Shown here one piece after another: positions 26,839 to 34,945 of a stretch of 64,000 bases of DNA. The DNA lies in the NCBI GenBank assembly GCA_002440705.1, contig DJVA01000065.1:1-64000 (forward strand), read 5' to 3'. Source of the stretch: Flavobacteriaceae bacterium UBA6268 (GTDB lineage: Bacteria; Bacteroidota; Bacteroidia; Flavobacteriales; Flavobacteriaceae). The notes beneath the pieces are model-generated. The model ran no database searches. It saw only the letters and a list, made by a program, of their open reading frames with translations, and was not told the DNA's origin. Both the position numbers and the translations under genes were made by a program. How positions within the stretch are numbered: the first letter of the stretch is position 1; the number at the start of each line of letters is the position of its first letter.

Positions 26839-29283
26839 CTAGTTATTCTTAAGCGTTTCAATTTCTTTTTTAAGCATTTGAATTTCCTCATTTTGTGCTT
26901 CAATCATTTTTTGCTGCTCCTGAACAGCTTTCACCAAGGGAACCACAAATTCAGCATAACGCAACCCGTAGTAATCATCGGCGTTTTTGGGCTGGTCTAC
27001 ACCGCTGAAATCAAACCCCGAAGCTTTGGCGGCTTCAGCAACTTCTTGCGCAATGAAACCCGTTCTTTTCATGTTCTTGGCCTCGGTATTATCCAATTCG
27101 GGGAAGTTCTTAGCCTCAGGATGGTTTTTAACCGATAAAAACTCCGTCTTTATTTGATAGGTTACAGGTCTCAACTTCATAATAAAATTCAGCCCCGTGA
27201 CATCTTCCTGCACGTTCTCTTTAACCCGACCGTCCGAAATGGTCGTCCAACCTACTTGCCCCCCTATAGAGGTTACAATACCGTTTCCAATGCGCACCGA
27301 ATTGGTTGCGGCCGTTGTAGCTCCATATCCTATGGCCATAGAATTAATATAATTGGTGGCCCCTGCATCTGAAATACAACCTATATACGTATTTGCATAT
27401 CCCGTTACATTTGAGTATCCTGCATAGGTGCCAAAAGCCGTATTTACATAACCATCGAAGGTGGAAGCGGGGTTGTTGGCATAAAGCGCATAAGGACCAA
27501 CCGCAACATTCCAGGTATTGTATGAGGTTCCTCCATTGCTATACGCCTGAGTATACAAACTTTGATGTCCAATACCCACATTGTAGTTGCCTTCGGTATT
27601 GTTGCGCATGGCCCAGAATCCCATAGCAACATTAGCTGTTGCAATCGTGGTTGCTTCCAAGGACCCTCCGCCAATGGCCACATTTGTTCCTCCGGTGGTC
27701 AAGCTTGTCATAGCATAATGCCCCACTGCGGTATTTTGGTTGCCCGAAGAAATGGAATACAACGAATGGTATCCTATACTGGCATTGCCATAAGGGGTCG
27801 ATCCCGCTGCGTCCCCTTGCATCGAAAAAGAGCCCAGGGAGGTGTTTTCGTCCCCTGTTGTGTTGTACCGTAAAGCGTTCAATCCCATTGCGGTATTGTT
27901 ATTACCCGTGGTATTGGCCCGAAGGGCATAGGTGCCAACCGCAGTATTACGAACACCATTCGTATTATCTCTAAGGGATTCCGTACCCAAACCAACATTT
28001 TCAGATCCATCAATGTTTTCCTTAAGAGCTTCAAAACCCATTGCCACGTTATCATTTCCTATTGTATTCTGCTGCATGGCATCTACACCTACCGAGGTAT
28101 TGTAATTTCCAGTTGTGTTTGCCGATAACGACACCGCGCCAATAGCAGTATTCCTAGTTCCAGTGGTATTGGCATCCAATGCATAAGTTCCAAGTGCAGT
28201 CCCATAGGAAGCTGTAGTATTCATCCGCAGCGCACTATAGCCCATGGCGATATTATACGACCCTGTGGTATTTTCGTATAAGGTAGCCACTCCTATCCCT
28301 GTATTCACAACTCCCGTGGTGTTATTGTATAAAGCCACCCCTCCTACTGCGGTGTTGTAGATCCCATTATTGGTAGCAGTGGGATTGTTATTGTATAACG
28401 AAAGGGCTCCAACAGCTGTGTTATAAGAGTTCCAAGCAGTATTTGAGTTGTTAAAAGATTGATTATACATGGCTCTAAAGCCAATAGCTGTAGAATAAAT
28501 GGAATACGAATCATTGGCCAAAGCATACCGCCCAGTGGCTGTTGCTGCTTGAGCCCCTTCACCATATTCCATGGCCCCTACCCCGACAGCCACATTTTGG
28601 GAACCCGATCCGTCCGCCCGCAAAGCGCGCCAACCTATTGCGACATTCATCACATTATTGTTGGCATTCTCCATAGCTTCCCTTCCTATGGCTGTATTAA
28701 CTCCATTGGGGCCAATAGCATTTCGTAGACTTCGGTAGCCTATGGCCACATTCCCGTCAGACGTGGTAGCATTTTCCAAGGCTTGATACCCCATAACAGT
28801 ATTATACAAACCACTTGTAATGGAGTTCAGCCCCTTATAGCCAAAAGAAGTATTGGTACTCGTAGAATCGATCAATCCTGCTGTTTGGTTGTTCACCTTA
28901 AAATTCAAAGGTTGGGTGTCGATCGTTCCGATGAAATTGGCCGAGGTAGTTCCTGTATTTCCATCTAGGTTCCACTTGGGTTCTGCTGTGGTAATGAGAC
29001 GTTCCCAAGTGGTACCGTTGAAATAGTAGTAGCCCACACCATTACCTCCAGTGACCGCCGCATTGGTATTGTAAATCAACAAACCAGTGGCTGAAGTATT
29101 GACCCCATCAAGCATGGTATCCGTAACATCGTTGAGGGAAACTTGGGGAATTAAAATCCCTTTATCGGTTGATGCAATGTCTAGTGCAGAAGACGCATCG
29201 GGTGCAGTTGTCCCAATGCCAACTTGTGCCCATAGGTTAGGGCACAACAATAAAAATACGATTACAAAAATCAGCTTTCTCAT
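26839..29283 (-). CDS. secreted fibre-like repeat protein, YadA-head-like repeats, S74 C-terminus
   Basis: This exported protein has 814 residues from the start chosen here (MRKLIFVIVFLLLC, a clean signal peptide). The frame stays open to 29349, but a -7 element at 29332-29339 would put the transcript start downstream of that ATG. After the shared N-terminal module (VGIGTTAPDASSALDIASTD) come about 30 repeats of the NTA-x-G-x-x-AL-x-x-NTTG type. The S74 domain follows, with the SDGRVKENV dyad and TGFIAQEVAEAAK, then a YYGLRYAEFVVPLVKA strand and a coiled coil. It resembles the proteins at 11390-13927 and 47090-49627. It is transcribed away from nhaC. Confidence 0.75.
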   Translation of the reverse strand: MRKLIFVIVFLLLCPNLWAQVGIGTTAPDASSALDIASTDKGILIPQVSLNDVTDTMLDGVNTSATGLLIYNTNAAVTGGNGVGYYYFNGTTWERLITTAEPKWNLDGNTGTTSANFIGTIDTQPLNFKVNNQTAGLIDSTSTNTSFGYKGLNSITSGLYNTVMGYQALENATTSDGNVAIGYRSLRNAIGPNGVNTAIGREAMENANNNVMNVAIGWRALRADGSGSQNVAVGVGAMEYGEGAQAATATGRYALANDSYSIYSTAIGFRAMYNQSFNNSNTAWNSYNTAVGALSLYNNNPTATNNGIYNTAVGGVALYNNTTGVVNTGIGVATLYENTTGSYNIAMGYSALRMNTTASYGTALGTYALDANTTGTRNTAIGAVSLSANTTGNYNTSVGVDAMQQNTIGNDNVAMGFEALKENIDGSENVGLGTESLRDNTNGVRNTAVGTYALRANTTGNNNTAMGLNALRYNTTGDENTSLGSFSMQGDAAGSTPYGNASIGYHSLYSISSGNQNTAVGHYAMTSLTTGGTNVAIGGGSLEATTIATANVAMGFWAMRNNTEGNYNVGIGHQSLYTQAYSNGGTSYNTWNVAVGPYALYANNPASTFDGYVNTAFGTYAGYSNVTGYANTYIGCISDAGATNYINSMAIGYGATTAATNSVRIGNGIVTSIGGQVGWTTISDGRVKENVQEDVTGLNFIMKLRPVTYQIKTEFLSVKNHPEAKNFPELDNTEAKNMKRTGFIAQEVAEAAKASGFDFSGVDQPKNADDYYGLRYAEFVVPLVKAVQEQQKMIEAQNEEIQMLKKEIETLKNN
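27280..28850. repeat. coding tandem repeats, mostly 51 bp period
   Basis: Repeats of about 17 residues (NTTG-x-x-NTA-x-G-x-x-AL) fill the centre of the protein at 26839-29283. Some units are longer, around the two NTAWNSYNTAVG / NTWNVAVG segments. Boundaries are approximate. Confidence 0.7.
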
Positions 29284-29331
29284 AGTACAATTTTTAAATA
29301 AGTAGCTAAGTAATTTGTAATCGGGGATGTA

Positions 29332-29339
29332 CAAATATA
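29332..29339 (-). promoter_or_regulatory. candidate -7 element for the gene at 26839-29283
   Basis: CAAATATA on the plus strand reads TATATTTG on the minus strand, matching TAnnTTTG, 48 bases before the chosen ATG. Transcription starting near 29326 excludes the longer frame's ATG at 29349. No -33 TTG at the usual distance. Confidence 0.4.
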
Positions 29340-29463
29340 AATAATTCATTTATAATAAGATAGGGGGAAAACCCCTTTTTTAGGGCCATCAATACCCTTT
29401 AAAATTAGTTGCACAGCTTCCTACAAAATTGTAACATTACATTCCTTTTTTAAATCCTATCCT

Positions 29464-30957
29464 ATGGAGAGTCAAGACATCAAGCCAAGAGTACCGCAAG
29501 ACGAACACATTGTTGAAAACAGGGAGTTAAACATCTGGGAAGCCCTAATTCCTGTATTTGCCCTAATAGGCATGTTGGCCTATAATGTGTATACCTATGG
29601 AGGAGATGCCCTGAGTGGTTCCAACCAATTTGTCTTGCTGATGGGTGGTGCAGTAGCTGCTATTGTTGGCTTTTTTAACAAAGTTTCCTTCGCGCAAATG
29701 ATGGAGGAAGTTGCTGAAAACATTAAATCTACCGGGGGAGCCATTTTGATTTTGCTCATGGTTGGTGCCTTGGCCGGAACCTGGCTCATCAGCGGCATCA
29801 TTCCAACGATGATTTATTACGGATTACAGGTACTTAACCCTACCATCTTTCTTGCCGCATGTGTAATCATTTGTGCCATCATTTCTGTAGCTACTGGGAG
29901 CAGTTGGACCACTTCTGCTACGGTGGGAATTGCATTGATCGGGATCGCTGATGCCTTGGGAGTTCCTTTGGGAATGACGGCTGGTGCTGTCCTTTCTGGC
30001 GCTTACTTCGGTGATAAGATATCGCCGATGAGCGATACCACTAACCTAGCCCCTGCCATGGCTGGCACAGATTTGTTCACCCACATTCGGTACATGCTTT
30101 ACACCACCACCCCTTCCATCATTATTACCCTACTCTTTTTTATCATCTTAGGGTTTAGCATTGATACCTCAGGAAGTGCTGCCACTCCAGAAATTCTAGC
30201 TTCTGTAAAATCTGCCATCAATGTAAGTCCGTGGTTATTCGTGGTACCAATTATTGTCATTGTCTTGATCGTTAAAAAAACGCCTCCGCTTATCGCGTTG
30301 TTGGTAGGAACTTTGTTGGGCGGAGTTGCAGCTTTGATATTTCAACCGGGCATTGTTGCCAGGATTGGTGGTGGAGATGCTTTAAATTTCACAACGGGTT
30401 ATAAAGGAATCATGAACGCTATTACGGTTTCAACCTCCATCCCAACCGATAACGAAGCGCTACAAGGCCTATTCACCGCGGGGGGCATGAGTAAGATGAT
30501 GGGGACTATTTGGTTGATACTTTGCGCTATGGTATTTGGTGGAATCATGGATGGTATCGGCGCACTAACTACCATTAGTAAAGCGTTGCTGAAATTATTC
30601 CACACGACCTTCGGATTGTTTGCCAGTACGGTTGCAAGCTGCCTAGCCCTAAATATTACTGCAAGCGATCAATACCTAGCCATTGTGGTTCCCGGAAAAA
30701 TGTATGCCAAAGCCTTTAAAGAAAAGGGATTGGCCCCCGAAAACCTCAGCAGGACTTTGGAAGATTCAGGTACCGTTACCTCAGTGCTGGTTCCTTGGAA
30801 TACCTGTGGGGCCTATCAAAGTGGGGTATTGGGCGTGGATACCTTGCATTACGCAGGGTATGCGGTATTTAATTACATAAGCCCATTTATGACCTTGCTC
30901 TTTGCAGCGTTTCGAATCAAGATCAAGCAATTGACCCAAACGAAAAAAGATTCTTAG
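29464..30957 (+). CDS. nhaC: Na+/H+ antiporter NhaC family
   Basis: This is a 497-residue inner-membrane antiporter with about 12 hydrophobic segments. The family signature FGDKISPMSDTTNLAPAMAG lies near residue 180, and a TGSSWTTSATVGIA segment precedes it. NhaC proteins exchange Na+ for H+ to keep sodium and pH balance, which fits a marine lifestyle. Related members exchange malate/lactate or amino acids, so ion selectivity is inferred. It has its own terminator at 31000-31028 and is divergent from the repeat-protein gene upstream. I do not see a consensus promoter in the 180-base gap between them. Confidence 0.88.
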   Translation: MESQDIKPRVPQDEHIVENRELNIWEALIPVFALIGMLAYNVYTYGGDALSGSNQFVLLMGGAVAAIVGFFNKVSFAQMMEEVAENIKSTGGAILILLMVGALAGTWLISGIIPTMIYYGLQVLNPTIFLAACVIICAIISVATGSSWTTSATVGIALIGIADALGVPLGMTAGAVLSGAYFGDKISPMSDTTNLAPAMAGTDLFTHIRYMLYTTTPSIIITLLFFIILGFSIDTSGSAATPEILASVKSAINVSPWLFVVPIIVIVLIVKKTPPLIALLVGTLLGGVAALIFQPGIVARIGGGDALNFTTGYKGIMNAITVSTSIPTDNEALQGLFTAGGMSKMMGTIWLILCAMVFGGIMDGIGALTTISKALLKLFHTTFGLFASTVASCLALNITASDQYLAIVVPGKMYAKAFKEKGLAPENLSRTLEDSGTVTSVLVPWNTCGAYQSGVLGVDTLHYAGYAVFNYISPFMTLLFAAFRIKIKQLTQTKKDS

Positions 30958-30999
30958 CGTAAAGGCTTTTTCATTTTCCAGAAAGTGTTTTCCGCATTG

Positions 31000-31028
31000 A
31001 AATGAACCACCTCTGGTTCATTTTTTTA
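31000..31028 (+). terminator. Rho-independent terminator of nhaC
   Basis: A 9-bp perfect stem (AAATGAACC 31000-31008, GGTTCATTT 31015-31023) with a 6-base loop is followed by a T-run. It lies 42 bases after the nhaC stop. Its left arm contains the ATG at 31002 that opens the next long frame, which argues against that start. Confidence 0.8.
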
Positions 31029-31052
31029 TCTTTAGGAATTCATTTGTTGCAA

Positions 31053-34000
31053 ATGTTGAATCACCCCGTAGCATCAACCAAAATCTCCCTGAAATGTATC
31101 TTCCTGCTGATGCTGTTCTGTTACGGCATTTTTTTAGAGGCCCATGCGCAGCCCATCATATCGGGATTCAAGCACCTAACTATTGACAACGGGCTTTCCC
31201 AAAACTCGGTTAATTGTATTTTTCAGGATCGTAGCGGTTTTATGTGGTTCGGAACCCAAGATGGACTAAACCGATACGATGGTTATGAATTTCGACATTT
31301 TCGAAGTCAAAAAAACAATACAGAAAGCCTAAGCAATAACTATGTTTGGGATATTTATGAAGATGAGAAAGGCATATTATGGATTGCGACTTTTGGTGGG
31401 GGTCTTAATCGATACGACCCCGAAACGGACCGTTGGAAGCACTTCACACACGATAACAAGGATCCTAAGAGCTTTCCGAGCAATCGCTTATTTTCAATAA
31501 CTGAAGGAATATCCGGAGTCCTCTGGATAGGCAGTAATGAAGGACTTATCCGCTTTGATACGAAACTCGAATCTTCCGAAATGTTCCTAGCGGAAGATGC
31601 TGGGGGCAACTCCTATAAAGACAACTACATAGGTATTGTTTCTGACGATATTGAAGGGAATCTATGGTTGCGAAGCGAAGACGGACTTACGTTTTTCAAC
31701 ACTCAAGATGGTACCGCCACCAATTTCCGCGAAGCTCCATTTTCCAATGCTTTTCCGTTAGGCGACGTTTATGACATTAAAAGAGATGAGGATTTTTTAT
31801 TGGTGTGCTGTGATGCCGGACTTCTGAAAATCGACCCCAAAACAAAAAGCGATACTTTATTGCTACCCCTTAAAGATATGACCATTGACGGGCAAAATGT
31901 TGCCGTTAGAAAAGTCTTAGCCCTAGGTCACGATGAATATGCCATCGGAACCAGTCTGGGGCTGATCCTATTCAATGGAAAAAATCAAAAAAAGGAAGTC
32001 TACACCAGCAGCGCGTCGGATGAAAAAAGCCTGACTCACGGTTACATTACAGCACTTTTTAAATCGACAGACCAGACCTTTTGGGCAGGAACACGAAACG
32101 GTCTCAATTGGGTGGATCAGCTTTACCCAGATTTTGTGCACCTTAGAAGTATTCCTGGGAAAGAGGGTCTTAGCAACCCCAATGTCAATTCATTCATCGA
32201 AGAAAAAGATAGCTTGCTGTGGATTGGCACTTCGGACGGACTTAATCTTTACAATAAAAATAGCAATACCTTCAAGGTTTTCAGGAAAGAGGATAAGCCC
32301 TTTAACGGAATGACCAATAATTACATTTTGGTGCTTTTCAAGGATTCCAACGGGACCAAGTGGGTTGGTACACGCGGGCATGGGGTTTTTAAAGTGACCG
32401 ACAGCTACAACTTCGAACCATTGAGCCCCATTAATGAAAACCTAACAAGCACCTCCGTCCATTTCATGGCCGAAGGAAAGGATGGTACCCTATGGCTCGG
32501 AACCGGTGGGCGCGGCCTCTGGAAGTATGATCCCAAAACCAATACCGTTAAAACTTACCCCAGCGCCAAGGATGGAAAAGGACCGCACCACAGTTACATT
32601 TTTTCCATAGTGCCCGACAGTCAAGGAAATATCTGGATTGGAACGCCCACCGGGGGGCTCAATTTGTTCGATCCTCAAAAAGAGCGCTTTTTGTATTTCC
32701 TTAATGATCCCAATAACGAAAATAGTTTAAGCAACGACATCATTCTAACACTCTACGAAGATCAGGAACGCACCCTCTGGATTGGTACCAACGGCAGGCT
32801 GAACAAGTTAATTCCAAAGTTGGAACCCAATATGTTCGAAAAACTTCAAGGTCGTGAAAAGGATTCTCTGTTCATAAGTTACGGCAGGGATGCTGGATTT
32901 CCCAATGATGTTGCCTACGGCATCCTTGAGGATGAAAATGAAAACTTGTGGATTCCAACAAATCAAGGGCTGGCCGTTTTTAATACACAAAGCGAAAAGG
33001 TTGTAAAAAACTATGATACCAGCCACGGGCTACAAAGTAACGAATTCAATCAAAACGGCTACCACAAAGGGCTTTCAGGCAATTTCTATTTTGGAGGTGT
33101 AAATGGTTTGAATATGGTAAACCCCACCAAGATTTCACCAAACAACTTCCCTCCTCCTGTGGTTTTTACAAGACTTTCCATTTTTAATGAAGAAGTTCCG
33201 ATAAGCACGCATTCCAAAAAGTTTGGGCTTGGTGCTCCTATAACAGCATTAGAGGCGATCTCACTTTCTTGGAAGCACGATGTCATTACCTTCGATTTTG
33301 TAGGCCTTAGCTACAAAAGCCCCGAAAAAAACCTTTACAGCTATAGGCTGGATGGTTTTGATGAAAAGTGGAGCCCTCCAGGTAAAAGCCGTTCTGCAAC
33401 CTACACCAACCTCGACCCCGGAACCTACACGTTTTGGGTTAAAGCAGCCAACAACGATGGCCTTTGGAATACTGAAGGGAAATCGCTCCAAATCCATATC
33501 AGTTCCCCGCCATGGGCCAGTTGGTATGCCTACATTACCTACCTCCTGATGGCCATAGGCATTTTTTATTTGTTTCTTCGGTATCGCATCCAAAAGGCCA
33601 CCCGGGAAATTAGGGTTCAAACCGAAATTGAACAGGCCCGATCCCAAGAGCGGGAACTATTCCGAAAGCGAAGCGCCCGCGATTTTCACGACGAAGCAGG
33701 AACAAAAATTACCCGTATCGCTTTAATTGCCGAACTGGTAAAGCAAAATTCCAAAAACAACCCAAAAGTTCAGGAGCAACTGGAACAGTTAAGCGACAAC
33801 CTCCAGGAACTCAATGTTGGGATGCGCGATTTTATATGGGCCTTGGATCCCTCCAAAGACAATTTTTACGATACCTTAAACCGATTTATCGACTTTGCTT
33901 CCAGTTTTTGTGAAACCGCCGGGGTACGGTTCAGTTCTGGAGTGCTTCCCGAAAAATTCAAGGAGCTACAACTCAATATGGCCAACCGCCGGCATCTTTT

Positions 34001-34292
34001 GATGATTTTCAAGGAAGCTTTAAACAATAGCATCAAACATGGAAATCCAAAACAAGCCGCGTTTAACGCCGAAGTGAAGGAAGACGGAGCCCTTCAAATT
34101 TCACTAAAGGACAATGGCCAGGGATTTTCCGAAGAAACCATTTCAAAAGGCCATGGCATTCAAAACATGAAAAGTCGCGCAGAAGCAATGGGCGCCGACT
34201 TGAAAATTGAATCCCAAAAAGGAAAAGGCACCATCATTACTCTGGAACTATTAATTACCCAAATGGGTGATGAAAATGCATCTTTGAAATAA
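31053..34292 (+). CDS. two-component regulator propeller histidine kinase (NarX/DegS-type kinase core)
   Basis: This sensor kinase has 1079 residues from the start chosen here. The frame begins at 31002, but that ATG lies inside the nhaC terminator hairpin, and the next ATG (31053) gives a normal signal peptide ending at EAHAQ. The periplasmic part is two seven-bladed propellers made of reg_prop repeats (GFMWFGTQDGLNRYDG, LLWIGTSDGLNLYN and others). A Y_Y_Y domain (YSYRLDGFDEKW) and one membrane helix follow. The kinase is of the HisKA_3 type, with the phospho-histidine in ARDFHDEAGTKI and a HATPase with KDNGQGFS. Such sensors in Bacteroidota usually detect polysaccharides. The partner regulator follows after 15 bases. 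Confidence 0.88.
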   Translation: MLNHPVASTKISLKCIFLLMLFCYGIFLEAHAQPIISGFKHLTIDNGLSQNSVNCIFQDRSGFMWFGTQDGLNRYDGYEFRHFRSQKNNTESLSNNYVWDIYEDEKGILWIATFGGGLNRYDPETDRWKHFTHDNKDPKSFPSNRLFSITEGISGVLWIGSNEGLIRFDTKLESSEMFLAEDAGGNSYKDNYIGIVSDDIEGNLWLRSEDGLTFFNTQDGTATNFREAPFSNAFPLGDVYDIKRDEDFLLVCCDAGLLKIDPKTKSDTLLLPLKDMTIDGQNVAVRKVLALGHDEYAIGTSLGLILFNGKNQKKEVYTSSASDEKSLTHGYITALFKSTDQTFWAGTRNGLNWVDQLYPDFVHLRSIPGKEGLSNPNVNSFIEEKDSLLWIGTSDGLNLYNKNSNTFKVFRKEDKPFNGMTNNYILVLFKDSNGTKWVGTRGHGVFKVTDSYNFEPLSPINENLTSTSVHFMAEGKDGTLWLGTGGRGLWKYDPKTNTVKTYPSAKDGKGPHHSYIFSIVPDSQGNIWIGTPTGGLNLFDPQKERFLYFLNDPNNENSLSNDIILTLYEDQERTLWIGTNGRLNKLIPKLEPNMFEKLQGREKDSLFISYGRDAGFPNDVAYGILEDENENLWIPTNQGLAVFNTQSEKVVKNYDTSHGLQSNEFNQNGYHKGLSGNFYFGGVNGLNMVNPTKISPNNFPPPVVFTRLSIFNEEVPISTHSKKFGLGAPITALEAISLSWKHDVITFDFVGLSYKSPEKNLYSYRLDGFDEKWSPPGKSRSATYTNLDPGTYTFWVKAANNDGLWNTEGKSLQIHISSPPWASWYAYITYLLMAIGIFYLFLRYRIQKATREIRVQTEIEQARSQERELFRKRSARDFHDEAGTKITRIALIAELVKQNSKNNPKVQEQLEQLSDNLQELNVGMRDFIWALDPSKDNFYDTLNRFIDFASSFCETAGVRFSSGVLPEKFKELQLNMANRRHLLMIFKEALNNSIKHGNPKQAAFNAEVKEDGALQISLKDNGQGFSEETISKGHGIQNMKSRAEAMGADLKIESQKGKGTIITLELLITQMGDENASLK

Positions 34293-34307
34293 CTATTTTT
34301 AAAAGCA

Positions 34308-34940
34308 ATGAATCTTACACAAAACATACGTGTTTTTATTGTAGAAGATGACGGACTTATCCGTAATTCCCTAGAACAGCTTATTGGTGGCTCCGAGGGT
34401 TTTATGGTATTGGGATGTTTTGTGTCTGCAGAAGCGGCATTGCTGGAGTTGTCTGAAAAGAAACCGGACGTTTTGTTGTTGGACATCGATTTGCCCGGAA
34501 TGTCGGGAATCGAAGCCATCCCAAAATTAATTAAGATCCAGCCCGATCTTAACATTGTCATGCTCACAGTGCACGAAGAATCGCAAACGGTATTCGATTC
34601 CTTGGAAAAAGGCGCTGTAGGCTACCTCCTGAAAAGCAACAACCCAAAAAGAATCCTAGAAAGTATTTACGAAGTCTTTCACGGGGGAGCACCCATGAGC
34701 CCGTCGATTGCCCGACGCATTATCAGTTCTTTCAAGCCGAATTCGGAAATTGAGCTTTCTGAAAGGGAACTTGAGGTGTTGCACCAATTATGCAGGGGAG
34801 CAAACAATAGGGAAATCGCGGAAGATTTGTTCGTTTCTACGAATACCATTAAAGCCCATATCAAAAACATTTACAAAAAACTTCACGTACACTCCCGGGC
34901 CGAAGCTGTTTCAAAAGCCATCAAAAAACGGCTTATATAA
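34308..34940 (+). CDS. NarL/LuxR family response regulator
   Basis: This 210-residue response regulator pairs with the propeller kinase just upstream (15-base gap). The receiver domain has the acidic pair in FIVEDDGL, the phospho-acceptor aspartate in LLLDIDLPGMSG and the lysine in GYLLKSNN. The C-terminal LuxR-type helix-turn-helix reads ELSERELEVLHQLCRG, then EIAEDLFVSTNTIKAHIKNI. It binds DNA when phosphorylated. Target genes are not evident; no polysaccharide-utilisation genes (susC/susD) lie in the window, so its regulon is probably elsewhere or includes the neighbouring nhaC. It converges on the next gene with a 5-base gap. Confidence 0.9.
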   Translation: MNLTQNIRVFIVEDDGLIRNSLEQLIGGSEGFMVLGCFVSAEAALLELSEKKPDVLLLDIDLPGMSGIEAIPKLIKIQPDLNIVMLTVHEESQTVFDSLEKGAVGYLLKSNNPKRILESIYEVFHGGAPMSPSIARRIISSFKPNSEIELSERELEVLHQLCRGANNREIAEDLFVSTNTIKAHIKNIYKKLHVHSRAEAVSKAIKKRLI

Positions 34941-34945
34941 TACCT

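Noticed and set aside
17565..28850. Regular 45-51 bp periodic DNA suggesting CRISPR-like arrays
   Set aside because: There are no constant repeats with unique spacers; the periodicity is in-frame protein repeats and no cas genes are present.
11390..29283. Prophage tail-fibre cluster, because of the S74 domains
   Set aside because: No capsid, terminase, portal or integrase genes occur. Every gene has its own signal peptide, so these are exported cell proteins.
29284..29349. Longer N-terminus for the fibre protein ending at 26839
   Set aside because: The extra 22 codons cover the -7 element at 29332-29339 and precede a clean signal peptide.
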